DNA of 64,000 nucleotides from assembly GCA_949126835.1 (NCBI GenBank), contig OX421500.1, positions 18,234,181-18,298,180 of the forward strand. The letters are read 5' to 3'. How positions within the stretch are numbered: the first letter of the stretch is position 1; every line of letters begins with the position of its first letter. A model generated the notes under the pieces. It was not told the DNA's origin and made no database searches. It saw only the letters and a list, made by a program, of their open reading frames with translations. The position numbers were made by a program, and so were the translations under genes. This document shows positions 1-14,200 of this stretch, piece after piece. Source of the DNA: Anisus vortex. Taxonomy: Eukaryota > Mollusca > Gastropoda > Planorbidae.

Positions 1-1125
1 AAGCCGATGTCTTCTTTGGATAGTGTCGTTATCCGAAGAAGATTTGAGGACTAAATTGCCTGCATTCACCGGTCAAATAAGAAAAGTCGAGTGTGTTCCG
101 GGACAACAATATATCATGTTAGCAAATTTTCTTACTCTTGTTTTATTCAGTTCTCTAAAAGAAATTATTGAATAACTAATTTTTTTTAAATATTCTAATT
201 TGTTTATTTGAGCATGTCACATTTCTTTATGTGTGGATAATTATTTGTAGTAGCAGTATATCAGTATGAAATTGTTTATATTTTTATCTCTAAAAAAACA
301 TTCAATAATGAGCAATACATATTTTTTATAACTTATTTAAATAAAATACCACACAAAATACTTAAAAATAGTTTTATAATCATGATTTAATGTAAATGTT
401 GTCATTGTTGTTGTAAATTTGTGCCAAATACCAATTATTTTATTTATTTACATTGTGATGCCGCCTTGAGAAAAAGTAGCTCGGTTGCCCACAGTTGCAA
501 AAATGCAACGACCAAAATCAACTCTAAATATTACATTTATGGATTACACTCTAAACCTTTTTTTTTCTTTACTCATAAAAAAAAATACAATGAAACATTT
601 TTTTGAAAATGAAACCTAAATTCATGCAATATAGATACAGATTAAAGAAGAAGATCACCGCCAACAAACAATTGTATTGACATGTGTAGTTGTGCAAACA
701 TCTTTAATCCCACAGAGCTGTTTAAAAAGTATAAAACTATAAAAACGATTTAAAATATGTAGGTTATTATATTTATGCAAGTTCATTCTACAAATTACAC
801 TTGTTTTAAATTGGATGGAAAAATATATATGTACTATTTTCAAAACCGCCCAAACACTTCGGCAATGTAACTTGCATGACATAAATAAATAAAATAAATA
901 ATAAACAGTTGACGTATACTATGATACTATTTATTTATTTTTTTGTAACTACGAAATAAAATATAAATATAGTTACAATTATATTAAAATACAAGTCGTA
1001 CAAATAAAACACATCATTAAAGATTTTAAATATAAATTAGAACAAATTCAAATCTACTTATAAATGAAAAATCAAACAACATCAAATAATATATAATATG
1101 CTCAATATATATACTTTGAAAATAA

Positions 1126-1860
1126 TGATAAGATAAGATTACTTTATTGATCCAAAAAAATTATGGAAATTCGGCTTCATTACATAAAATTCCGTCTTTC
1201 AGCATATTTAAAACAAGATTATAGAACCATTTGTACTCAATCACAATAGACATTCGCACACACTATCATACCATCTATCATACAAGAAAAAGTATCATTT
1301 AGGAGTCAGCTATTGTATTTTCTGTCTGACTGATAATTCTTTTGAAAGATTCCCAATGATAGTGGAACAAAAGAGTTCCTAAATCTCTTTTTTTTTGCCC
1401 TTATTGAAAGAAGCCGACCACTTCGACTAAATATGATGTGAAGCGGTTGTGCACAATCTTGAAGAATGGTATCAATCACAGACTGGCACCTTCAATGGGC
1501 CGTATTGCTGCTGAGAGTTAACACCCTTGCCCCTTTTACAAGTCAATCTTTTATGACTGACTTGTAAATTACAAGTCAGTTATAAAAGATTGACTTGTAA
1601 AAGGGGCAAGGGTGTTAACTCTCAGCAGCAATACGGCCCATTGAATAGATCTGTAAGAGATGGTAATTGTGTATGGGTAGTTCGAAAAACTTTTTTTATT
1701 AGGCGGTCTAATTGGTGTTTGTTCAATGTGGTGGCATTACCATACCAGAATGTGATTGCGAAGTTGATGATGCTACCAACAGTGGCCGATTAAAAGAGAT
1801 GTATAGGCCTAATGGTTTTCTCTATATGATATTGTACATCTTTAAAAACATTATTATAAT
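1126..1860 (-). mobile_element. LINE 3' end (decayed ORF2 C-terminus)
   Basis: Read on the minus strand, this holds a frame-broken ORF2 C-terminal segment with pieces such as CAQPLHIIFSRSGR and RFRNSFVPLSLGIF, a pattern known from Rex/BABAR-like and related non-LTR elements. It ends in an AATAAAGTAATC tail with short TTATC repeats at 1126-1150. A later palindromic insertion at 1497-1639 interrupts it. The orthologous insertion lies at 63305-64000. Clade assignment is tentative. Confidence 0.6.
1497..1639. mobile_element. Palindromic foldback MITE
   Basis: This is a 143-bp almost perfect palindrome centred on base 1568, starting GGGCCGTATTGC and ending with its reverse complement. I see one arm mismatch. 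The matching position in the right duplicate (near 63832) is an empty site reading CCTTTAATTGAATAGATC, so the element inserted into this copy after the duplication. An AT pair flanks both ends, consistent with a 2-bp target duplication. It carries no coding sequence. Confidence 0.85.
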
Positions 1861-4086
1861 GATACAATGCGGGTTAAATTAAATGTTCTTTTGCATCTAT
1901 TATTATACAAAAATACACATTATAACAACAATATATTTTAGATGTATATGTAGTCTTCATAAGTAATTATTGTTTATATATACTACTTATATTGATATAT
2001 TTTTTCTTCTAATATTAGAAAAGTCGAAGGTTACACATATGCAAATAACCCTTTTTTAATAAAAAAATAAATTAATTAATAATATAAGACAAATATAATA
2101 AATTATATTAAAAAATCAATAATATAATCGGTACTTTAAAAAAAAATGTCTCTGAAAAGGTCTTTTGAATCCTTCTATTTTATATTGATATAACAACTGC
2201 ATTTGAATATTCAAACAAACAGATTACTGAAACATATCTGTATATTCCTGAAAATAAAATAAAAAAGGTTTAATGTTAGATTTAAACAATAGTAAATAAT
2301 ACCTTCTGGGCAGCTTATACATTGCAAACTTTTATTATATTGTATACGTTACTTACTGAAGTTATACGTGATGGTACATATGTGCGTGCTCCATATTTAC
2401 GTGGACTGCGTCCGCTATTCCATACAACTGTATAAACAAATTACAGGTATAGTAAAATATATTATGTAATAATGATAGCTGTGATATTATTATTACATGC
2501 ATGGCCAATATTTAAAGTCGACATACATCTATTTAGTTTTTGAAATGAACAATAACAATGAAATTCAAGCCAGAAAATAGACATTTAGAATGTATTAGAA
2601 TCTATTGAAAGTATCATCTATTGCAAAGTACGAAGTACAAGTGTTACAGCTCAGTTTTGTATTCACTGCAACATGTTTTCAATAGTTAAATGAGCGAGTG
2701 AAGTTTTTCCCTAAATAAACTAATAGTCTTGAAGTGTTCAAACTAAAAACACAAGAAAAACATGATTTTTTTTTTATGGGTGGACAAGAGTTAACAAAGG
2801 AGATAAAAGTAGAATGAAAGATCAGTACATGTTGGATTTTTTAGATGAAAGATCGATTTTTCCTAATAAGTTCTTCTGAACTAATGTGTGGACTTCAGTT
2901 TTATTCAAGTCTAAAAGTGTGGACTTAGGATAGGTATTAAAGAGATAAACAGTATATTTATGAAGGAGCTGGATAAAGTGGTCGAGTGATAATGCATACG
3001 TGCATGTCTTAATGAATCTGTGTTTTAATAAAGAATATATAGTACTTTACTAATTTGTGGATACGTAATATTTGTGGACCATGTGCTTCGTATACTTATG
3101 AGATTTTACATGTAATAATTTTTTTCATCTGAATTACGCAACGTTTAACTCAAATTCTTTATGTTATAAGCAGTCCAATAATTAATATATAATACTGTGA
3201 CAAAAAGTATTGTAAATCTAAAGTGTGTAACCTAGGTCACTATTATACCCGCAACTCCAAAGCGTAAAGGTATTTAATGCACACCACCTGTGGTAGAACT
3301 ATAATTTTTCGGCACAGAAAAAATTATTTTCTTCTATGTACTACTCCACCTCTGTATACTTTGTACAGTATAACTTGGTACTTGACGCAAATCCTGGCAA
3401 AGGCTAGAAAGTATTACTGGGGTCAACATCTAGTAGTCTCGTTTGGGTAACTGGTATTAATGGGTATGTGTGTGTGTGGGGGGGGGGGGGGGGGGCGAAT
3501 AGGCGGCTAGTGATTGTTCTGGTTATATTACAGTTATATTCCCATTTTTTTGTAATTCCACTTGCTATTAGTTAGCCGAAAAATCTCGCATCGACAAAAA
3601 AAAAAACAACTTTGTAAAATGAATATACTGAATTTAATATTAAAATGTGGTAAGTAAAAGGTAATCATTAAATTATATCATTTTAGCCTCGATGAATGCG
3701 TATTTTGGAAAATGATATACTAGATCAACCCAAGTGCAATATAATGTTATATTTTAGTAATTTCATGTTCTCCATATACGGATATAACTACATTACATTT
3801 ATAGACAAGGAGGAAGTTAAAATAAATGACTATTAGTAATGGGGTTTGAGAAGTTGACAAGTATTAATATTGTCTGTTCTATGAAATGGTAATAGGTTAT
3901 AGAATACGCGCACACAATTTGTGTATAAGTACATATAGGTAACAAATATGGAACTGTTTGGACAAAGATAATAATAAAACATACCATTACCCTTCTTGTG
4001 TCCTTTTCTCTTTAATTTTAGCCCTCTAATAGTCCACCGTGTCCCGTCTCTAAAATGTGTTTGACTGAATTTTCACAAACATAAAA
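1861..4086. other. AT-rich non-coding stretch
   Basis: Apart from one splice-bounded candidate exon (2357-2427) I see no gene here. The stretch holds poly-A/T runs and a poly-G tract at 3479-3496. A short open segment at about 3978-4002 on the minus strand is followed by a GTATGT donor, but it is too short to assign. It probably lies in or beyond the 3' part of the TRPM-like gene. Confidence 0.5.
2357..2427 (-). CDS. Candidate exon, unassigned
   Basis: On the minus strand this 71-bp block is bounded by a TTTATACAG acceptor and a GTAAGT donor, with one open frame containing RKYGARTYVPSRITS. It could be a distal C-terminal exon of the TRPM-like gene or belong to another gene. I considered the NUDT9-like C-terminal domain of TRPM2, but the similarity is too weak to claim. 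Confidence 0.3.
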
Positions 4087-4470
4087 AACACCATTAGTCA
4101 AGTCACTAAACATAGAAACACTAGAGGGCAGAAGGGCAAAGAGTAAAGCAGTAATAATACATAAGGCATTAAACTCTAATAAAGAAATAAAATCCAATGA
4201 CAACCTGTTGCAAAGCTCAGATAAACGTAAAGACAAAAACATTTTCCTTGTCCCTTATGCAAGAACAAATGCATATGAGTAGGCCTACTCTTTATTCCCA
4301 AGTGGCATTCGGGCATGGAATGGGTTACCTTAACAAACCAGGAAAACCAGTAACTTAACATCATTTAAAACATAAATAAAGATGCCGGACTAGCCTAGAA
4401 TCACGGATGAGCGTAGGACGCAATAATCTTCTTTATAGAAAGAGCGTCTGTAATGTATAAGATAAGATGA
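4087..4470 (+). mobile_element. LINE 3' fragment (same family as 18200-20735)
   Basis: This matches the 3' end of the decayed LINE at 20347-20735 almost base for base in places, for example the CACTAAACATAGAAACAC block and the GTGGCATTCGGGCATGGAAT block, which encodes the [10 protein letters not shown] motif. It ends in an ATAAGATAAGAT tail. It is a 5'-truncated, non-functional copy. Confidence 0.85.
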
Positions 4471-6513
<2,043 letters not shown>

Positions 6514-7650
6514 TCAAGAAATTATTTTCAATAAATGTAATTAAACTTTTAACAATAAAATGCTTTTATTATCGGTTTCTATTATACAAATAATGTTTAA
6601 TATAATAATTATTGCAATGCCGTTTTATTCATAGGCATAATGGTATTACTCTAGAGTAATACAGTAAACACGAAAAAACATAATTTTGCTATATATCTAT
6701 ATATATAAAAAGACAGTGTTAAGCCCCCCGAGGATCCCCATTGGTCAATTTGAAAGCACGTGTGTCACTGACCTATCTAGGCCTATATAGTGTCTAATAA
6801 TAATCCTGAATAATATTCGTCAAAATGTATATAATAATAATATAATGATTACAAAATATTCATTTTTGAATTTATTTTGTTCATTAGTATCGGACAATAA
6901 ATTAATATTGTTTTTTTAAGTTTTGTTGTAATAACCTTTGTAAATTAAATGCATTCAATTTCAGTTTGGCTTGATATTTACTATTATCTGGCAAGCCATT
7001 AATTAAATCATGCCAATTTCCGGCATTTCCGGGGACTTTATTTAAGCTTCGTCTCATTGTAGAGCACGTTGACCAACGTTGACCAACTTTTAATACCTTT
7101 CACTTTCAGTAAGTAAACAAATTATTATTATTATATTTTACATATTAATATTATCTTTGTTTTAATTGTTTTACTCGGCGTCTACCAGTAGGACCACAGT
7201 ACATTTTTAATTCAAAGAAAAGTCTTAGACTTAGGATAGTGATATATCGGTATCGAAAATAGATAACTTTAGAAATCTTAGAAATTTAATGTAGGCCTAA
7301 TTAATCTGGGCTATTATATAAGGCAGGCCTATCTGTTATTTATATAATTGGGCAGGCCAATTCATTATTATCTCATTTATGGTCTACTAATATTCACTTA
7401 TAGCAAGTTATAGCTTATAGCCTAAAAAATTATAACAGGCCTATGCCTACGCTATATTTACCTATCATCAATGTGAATGTGGGCTCTTTTATTGGGCAGG
7501 CGGCCGGAAGGCCTATTCTATACATTTAGTGACATTTAGTCTTTATAGTGGCTTGCTTTATAATTGACTTTGTTTTATTTTTATTTTAGTTGATTTTACA
7601 TATTTTTGTAGGCCTATTCATTATTATTTCACTTTTTTTCCCCCTTTACT

Positions 7651-8480
7651 TCCAGGTTTTAGTTGCCAAGTTTATACCACTGCCACTGCTATTTCTTTCA
7701 ATTTGATTTGGCTAATACCTCTCCGTAAGTAAAAAAAAATATATATTTTTACACTTTATTAATATCTTCTTTTGAATGGTTTTGGCTACATTTCCTCGGC
7801 GTACATTTTTTAGTATTATTATCTCACTTTTTTCCCTTTACCAAACTTTACTTTCAGGTTAGTTAGGGTAGGTCTATACTATTTGAACTTATAATTGTTT
7901 TATTTTTATTTCATTTCACGTTTCATTTTAATTGTTTTCACTTTTTTCCTCGGCGGCTACGACCACAGTACATTATTTTGTTTTCATTATTATCTCATTT
8001 TTTCCCTTACTTCCAGGTTTTAGGTGTCAATTTTATACCTTCACTGCTGCTATTTCTTTCAATTTTATTTGGCTAATACCTCTCAGTAAGTAAAAAAAAA
8101 ATATATATTGTTACACTTTATTAACCCTTACAGTCCCGGGCGCGTATATAGCGGAACTGAAGGCAGCATAGATAGAATTAGGTCGGTACGGGAAGGGTTA
8201 ATATCTTCTTTTGAATGGTTTTGACTAAATTTCCTTGGCATACATTTTTTAGTATTCATTATTATCTCACTTTTAGTACCAACATTATACCCTCACCACT
8301 GCTGTTTCTTTCAATTTTATTTGGCTAATACTAATACCACTCAGTAAGTAAAAAAATATATATGTTTTACATTTTATTAGTATCTTCTTTTGAATGGTTT
8401 TGACTGAATTTCCTCGGCTTCTACAACCACAGTACATTTTTAAGTATTCATTATTATCACATTATTTATCTTTACTTCCA
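7651..8480 (+). repeat. Three tandem mini-exon-like units inside the Helitron
   Basis: Three related units begin near 7651, 8011 and 8276. Each has the core TTTCTTTCAATTT-ATTTGGCTAATA, then a GTAAGT splice-donor consensus, a TATCTTCTTTTGAATGG block and a CTCGGC block. The first two are also preceded by a TTCCAG acceptor-like site. A more diverged unit may lie at 7085-7200 (TTTCAGTAAGT, CTCGGCGTC). The order acceptor, short block of about 75-85 bp, donor repeats, as if one exon and its intron had been amplified. Confidence 0.75.
8125..8197. mobile_element. 73-bp piggyBac-type MITE with TTAA target duplication
   Basis: The insert starts CCCTTACAGTCCCGGG and ends GTACGGGAAGGG, with TTAA on both sides (8121-8124 and 8198-8201). 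The neighbouring tandem unit reads ACTTTATTAATATCTTC with a single TTAA, which is the unoccupied site. Inverted CCCTT ends and a TTAA target fit the piggyBac superfamily; that name is an inference from ends alone. Confidence 0.85.
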
Positions 8481-8606
8481 GGTTACTTAGGGCTGGTCTG
8501 TACTATTTCAACTTATAAGTTTTCAAATTGTTCATTTTTTAAACTATATATGGTTATACATTTATTCTTAAAATGATTCTTATAATTTTTTATTTTTTTC
8601 ATTAGA

Positions 8607-8782
8607 ATGTCTACCACTACCCCCGATTCAAAGAGACCTAAAAGAAATTATACTCCGGAACAAATGGACCAGAAAAGGCAAAGAAAATCTGTAACTTAGA
8701 GGCATGCAAATGAAACTCCAGAACAAATGGAAGAGAAACTTAGGCATAGCAGAATTAGGATAACACAGTTGAGGTCTAGGTA
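8607..8782 (+). pseudogene. Helitron N-terminal peptide remnant, copy 1
   Basis: Starts MSTTTPDSKRPKRNYTPEQM and continues, after a stop, with ETPEQMEEKLRHSRIR. Repeated TPEQ..R/K-rich stretches are typical of the region upstream of the Rep domain in many Helitron proteins. No Rep or helicase sequence follows. Confidence 0.5.
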
Positions 8783-9371
8783 AGCTCTAATGACATTAAA
8801 TAAGAAACATTTAGTTATGATTGTAAAATTAATTATCATTACAACCTGATGTACACATAGGATCAATGGATATTGTTTGTCAATACTGTCAGGCAAATAG
8901 GTGAGAAATGAATTGCCAGGAATTTGCTTGCTGTTTGTGTGTGTGGGGGGTATTTTGGCCCATTATTGGCCAACCACTAGAACCTCTATATTCTTACCTG
9001 TCTGGGGAAACAACTGAATCTAGACATTTTTAAAACATATTAGTATAATTCTTGCTTCCAAATGACTCCCTTTGGGCAAATGTTGAATCTGCCAATTTCA
9101 TGACAGCCTTTAAAGTACAGGGTCAAATATATTACAATGCCGGTTCACTCCTACCAATGCTAAATGAGTCGCCCACGTTTCTTCATTTATTTTGTTGGTG
9201 ATGAAGCAACTGAAGCTGCCCAACAATGCAATAATATCTGTTATCTGTTAATCATCAGTTTAAAATGTAAAATGAGTGTTGGGTAGAATTATTTTTTAAT
9301 TGTAGGCCTATATGTTTTTATGTTTTTTTTCTTAAAGTGATTCTTATGTTTTTTTTATTTTAATCATTAGG

Positions 9372-9545
9372 ATGTTTACCACTATTCCTGAATCAAAGAG
9401 ACCTAGAAAAAAGTGAGACTCCAGAGCAACGAGAATAGAAAAGTCAAGGAGTGTCCTTAATGTGTGCAAATGAAATGCCAGATCAAAAGGAAGAGAAACT
9501 TTGACGAAACAGAATTAAAATGGAACAGCAGAATTTGAAGCCACT
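9372..9545 (+). pseudogene. Helitron N-terminal peptide remnant, copy 2
   Basis: A second, more damaged copy of the 8607 peptide, starting MFTTIPESKRPRKK before a stop and frameshifts. It shows that part of the element was duplicated internally. Confidence 0.5.
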
Positions 9546-10422
9546 GGGAATGCCACCTCATATATTAGCTTTAAAAATTGGATCTCACATTATATTATGG
9601 CGTAATCTAGATCCGTCCAATCTTTTTATCTTTGCTTCTGGGGGTAAAACTAAAAATTTAGTTTATTCTAAAGCTGTGAGTTAAATGTCAAATTTGTGAA
9701 GGACAATAATTCATTTGGATGTTTTCATTTAATGCTTTACAAAACCTACTGACAATTTATTTAATTCATTTAAAACCATTTAATATACTTAAAATGTGCA
9801 TTTTTTAAATTATCTTTTGGGGTTTTAATCTTTTATTTAATTTTGTGTACATTTGTATTAGAAGTAGAAGATTTTTTTTTTATGTGTTATAATAATGCTA
9901 CCCAACACTCATTATATTATTTTACATTTTAAACTGATGTGTTTTAAACAAATTGTTCTTTGGCATTGCTATAAGTTTAGTATAATCTTATTATTTTATT
10001 TTAATTTCTATTGACATTTTACTTGATGTTTTTTTCATTCAAATTTTAATAAAACTTGCATTTGTTGGAAAGTTTTTACTTTGTTAAAAAATTTATGTTA
10101 CAGCATGTATGTTTTTAAACCTCTTTATTTTTGTCTGAATGTTTTTGTCATTATTGTTATTTGTTTATAGGTTTCAAGCTTAATTCCTGGAAATAAATTA
10201 AATAGGCCTGTAAAATGATTTTCCATTCTGATTAGCTTTCCAATTGTAGTTAGCTTAATTTTTAGGCTTGAAAGTAAACAACATAAATTTGAAATTAATT
10301 CCTATTTGCCTAGGTCCATTGCAAATAAATCAATAATTATTTCATCATATTCTTAAAATAATTGTGTTTCAAGCTGAGTCTATGTATCTTTTACCCCGGG
10401 CAACGCCGGGTAAATTAGCTAG

Positions 10423-10821
10423 TATATATATAAAGTAGACTGTGAGTGCGTTCAACCAATCAACTAGTTAATTTAAAGACACGTAATTTGATTATACTCA
10501 TATTATATTTTTGTGATTTCACATTGGTTTTGTGTCTTCGCTAGCTAAATGGTTAACGTTATACGTCTGACATGCGGGGGACCCCTGGTTGGATTCTCTA
10601 TTTAGTCTTTGCTATTTTTCTACAATTTTTCTTATTTCTAATAATATTACTTTAAAAAAAGATGTAAATCTACGAGCAATTACTTTCTTAAAAGTCTTCA
10701 GTATTTTTTTTAATTATTATAATAATAGCTTTCTGTTTATTGTAGTTTCTATCATTTGTATATGTAGCTTATACAGGCTTTTTATTCCCCCCCCCTGGCA
10801 ACGTCGGGTAATTTAGCTTGT
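10423..10821 (+). mobile_element. Degenerate short Helitron-like unit abutting the first
   Basis: Begins TATATATATAAAGTAGACTG, similar to the 5' end of the longer element, and ends CTGGCAACGTCGGGTAATTTAGCTTG, a mutated version of its 3' hairpin and CTAG terminus. Head-to-tail Helitron insertion is a known habit of the group. A tRNA-like patch at 10543-10598 has a TGGTTAACG A-box-like and a GGTTGGATTCTC B-box-like sequence. Confidence 0.6.
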
Positions 10822-11222
10822 GACAGATAATTTAGTCAGCAGAGTTCATACGTTTCCAATTTTACCCGTATATTTGATGCTCAACGCACAGTGACCGTTC
10901 GTGAACCCCTGGTTAAATGGTTTTAGAATAATCTTTGGCTGTTTATGGCAGTTGGATTTTATTTCAATTAATATAGCCTACCTCAGCTAAAAAAAATATT
11001 TTCAGCAACAAAAGATTGGCGAAGACTATAGTAAAAAGTACTGTTCGATATACAATTTGTTTTATTATTATTGTTTAAAACGTGCAAATAATTAAAATAG
11101 TAAATGTTAGAGCTTATCTTTCGGAGGCTAAAAGTGCTTAAAATAATGTGTGTATATATTTGAATCTTGCCTTATTTTAAATCAATACTAGTATTAAAAC
11201 AAAATAAAATTATATTAACTTA
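10822..11222. other. Intergenic or intronic stretch
   Basis: About 400 bp of AT-rich sequence after the Helitron pair. I see no gene, repeat or exon that I can support. Confidence 0.5.
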
Positions 11223-11223
11223 C

Positions 11224-11252
11224 CTTGTGGAATCTTATTTTTTGGGGTTTCC
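11224..11252 (-). CDS. Possible terminal or distal exon of the TRPM-like gene
   Basis: Bounded by a TTTGTTTAG acceptor and a GTAAGTT donor. If joined directly to the 11623 exon (phase 0) it reads GNPKK then a stop, which would end the protein. The good donor after it suggests another exon may intervene or that this is alternative. Confidence 0.35.
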
Positions 11253-14200
11253 CTAAACAAACGTTGAAAGTCGAATAAAAAAAAAATTTGTGCTTAAAAT
11301 AGTATTGTTAGATTATTGTCAAGTAAAGGTTATAAAAAAACAACAAAAAATAAAAAAACGACCACTGAATCTTATTTAAAACTTCAGTAAATCAATTTAC
11401 ATTATGACTTACATGGGAAAAAAATTAAAATCAATCTGATTAATATATAATTTGAAAATATTAAAATACTTACTTACATTTGTAAGCCAATTTCAGTGGG
11501 GATAAAATTATATAAAAAAAAGTGTTATTGATATTGTAGGAAATATGTATGTTCAGTAAACTACAAACAATATATTTAATTTTAAAGCATGATTTTATTT
11601 AATTTAATATAAAACTAGTTACCAGTGGTACTATAGGTAGATTGTCTACATTATCAGAATTCTCTATGAAAAAAAGTATAATGAATCAATACGACAGCCG
11701 TCCGAAAATGAAAACAAAATAAAATTAATAATACATATAGATAAATGTATGATGCCTGTAAAAGTGATTTTGTTTTATATGCAAATTTAGGTCCAAAAGT
11801 GTAGACCCAAAATAACAATACTAAATAAATATATTTTAAAATAAAAGTTTCATATTGTATACTTACGATTGTTTTCCTTTGTTTTCTACAATTGTAAAAA
11901 AAGAAAAAACAAATTGCATAGTTTCTTTTCATCGGTGATTATTAATGAATCACATTGTTTTTTGTTGAAAAGTTAAATTTAAACGTATGTTTTTTACAAT
12001 ATTTACGTATAATGCGCTACAGTTTTGATAATACAGTACTTAAAAGAAATCAAGTAATATATTGGCTAATGAAAATATGTTGTTTTTTTTGCGTTTTATA
12101 ATATGCTTAATATTATGTTCCATGCATACATTTATATCGTAAATGTCGTAAGTTCACATTTGTTGTAAAAAAAGAAGTATAAAAAACACTGTTAACTTTT
12201 TTTTCTATATGATACATTCAGATTTATTTATTTGATTTTTTACCTTGCCACTGGTCGAGTCTTTTACGTCCTTCACAATATTTTCCCTATTATCACTTTC
12301 TGAAAATAAAAATAAAATTTAAAAAATAATGCAAATAAAACTTAAGTAATAATGTAGTTAATTATCTTTATATAAATTTATACCAAAACATCGTTTTAGC
12401 TTAAATTTATAAACTTAAAAATAATATTCTTACTTCGACCTTTGTTAGGGTTGTCACTAACCGGTATAAATTGATTTTCTGTTGACAAAGAAAAAAAAAT
12501 CAATATTTTAAAAATTCTTAATTACCTTTATAATAACTAAAAATAAATCATTAATAAAAACACAAACATTATAATTGTATTAGGTACAACTATGCTATTT
12601 AATTTAAACAGTCAATACTTTAACATAACTTTTACTTTAGTATTATAATATTTATTGCTTAGACGTAACAATATCACATACTTTAAGAAAGAAAGACATG
12701 TTATAATACATTTAAAAGTAGGCCTACGCATTTTCTGTAAATATAAAATCAGAAAAAAACTAATATTTATGCAGTTTGTTCTGCAGTGTTACAGCATTCA
12801 TTAAGAGTGATAAATAATACCTTTATGAGGACAGTCCACAATAACTGGAGGTAGACTAGGACTAAATAATATATAGAAAAAAATGATTACATGTTTTGTT
12901 ACTTTAAAAAAAAAATTATTTATGTAATGCCTTATGTGAATATTTATAATGTAGTCAATGAAACATATACATTTCATTACCATATTTATACAAGCGTTGA
13001 TTTTAAACAACTAAATAAACGTATACATTTCAATTCAAGAAAAAAAAATATTATAATTACTATATCTAAATTTTAGTGAAAATATTGTTTTTAAACAAAT
13101 CAATCCTGGAAATCAGCTATATATTTTTATGATTTTTCGGTGCATTATGCAACAGAAATACACTGTAAAAATCAAAGTGCATTAACATTCGCATTAAAGG
13201 GTCAGCGCGTGATGATTCATCGCTTTAAACCCAGAAAATTTGATTTTTTAAATTAATTTAAGTTAATTTATTCTAAAAATTAATGCATTTCATGAAATAT
13301 AAAAAATAATGAGAAAAAAAATACATTAAAAAGGTAGGTTAAATAAAATGCTTTAATTATATGGGCCACATGAACAATTAATACAAAGGATGAAATATAC
13401 CTCGGGCAAATGTATACAATATTTAATTGTCTAGAAAACCTAGTAAGCATTTTCTCCTTATCCGGAGCATTATAATAGATTTTCTATAATGGATCGTTAC
13501 TTAACCAATAAAGACTAGATAAAATAGATTTTACCTTATATAATCATTTTTATAACATTGTCATGAACACAACGAACCTTTTTATTTTAATGATATTATT
13601 GTAACAACGATCTCTTTCTTCTGCCTCAATGTGTCTAAGTTTACTTGTTTTTTCATCTCCCAGAATTTCCTTTTCACCTTTTATTGACACAGTAAGAAAT
13701 AAAAAAAAGACTTTTAACAAGGTCTCTGATCACTATTTTGTCGCACGCTGGCCGAGCATACTGTCCTGGGTTTGAATCCTGGTGCAGGCTAGGACTTTTT
13801 TTCCTGGGTCTGGAGGGTGTCCCTGAGTCTAGTCAGCTCTTATCGCTACCTGATCTCAGTTGGGGTAAAGTAAAGGCGGCTGTGCATAGTGCTGGCAACG
13901 CAATCACCTAGTATGCCGTGGCCACGGAAATTGGTGAACGCTGCTTCCGCGGCCCTATGGATCAATTTGGTCCGACGGGATACTTTCCTTTTGTTTTTTA
14001 CTGATCACTACTCTGGTCATATTTAGTGTGGGAAATATTTGTTTCATTTTTTGTTTGTCTCTTCTTGTCCTCGGAAAAAAAAGATTATAGCTACTTTGAC
14101 AGGTGTTTTTTTTAGACGCAAACTGTTCTAATGACACTGATCTATAGGATATTATGACCTGTTTAAGTCGTTAGTGAGATATTCCATATAAAGCCTTACA

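Larger units (their letters stand above)
1..1890 (+). repeat. Segmental duplication, left copy
   Basis: This edge of the window aligns nearly throughout with 62144-64000 in the same orientation, at roughly 90% identity by eye. Shared landmarks include the opening block with TTATCCGAAGAAGATTTGA, the CACAGAGCTG block near 710 (62895 in the other copy) and the same minus-strand LINE end. The LINE insertion is common to both copies, so it predates the duplication. The first 120 bases correspond to an exon-like block at 62080-62260 but carry a premature stop and a 2-base length change, so this copy looks decayed. Both copies run off the window. Confidence 0.9.
6696..10422 (+). mobile_element. Helitron-like element, non-autonomous
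   Basis: The left end starts TCTATATATATAAAAAG. The right end is a GC hairpin (TACCCCGGG-CAACG-CCGGGTA, 10391-10411) followed by AAATTAGCTAG. This is the classic Helitron layout of a 5' TC and a 3' hairpin plus CTAG. The flanks are A on the left and T on the right, the standard A/T target with no duplication. No helicase or Rep catalytic domain is visible. Inside are tandem mini-exon-like units, two decayed remnants of a Helitron-type N-terminal peptide and a TTAA-flanked MITE. Confidence 0.85.

Noticed and set aside
1590..1793. 67-codon ORF
   Set aside because: Spans the right arm of the palindromic MITE and the antisense side of a LINE relic.
2357..2427. NUDT9-like (ADP-ribose binding) C-terminal domain of a TRPM2-type channel
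   Set aside because: Only a vague similarity in about 20 residues, and the pore filter (FGE) argues against the TRPM2/8 group. Kept only as an unassigned candidate exon.
10543..10598. tRNA gene
   Set aside because: A- and B-box-like sequences are present, but no cloverleaf with paired acceptor stem could be drawn; more likely a SINE-type remnant.
13955..14137. Minus-strand 60-codon lysine-rich ORF as an extra TRPM tail exon
   Set aside because: It runs into the SINE copy and the splice phases of the true neighbouring exons (14983 and 13578) already join without it.
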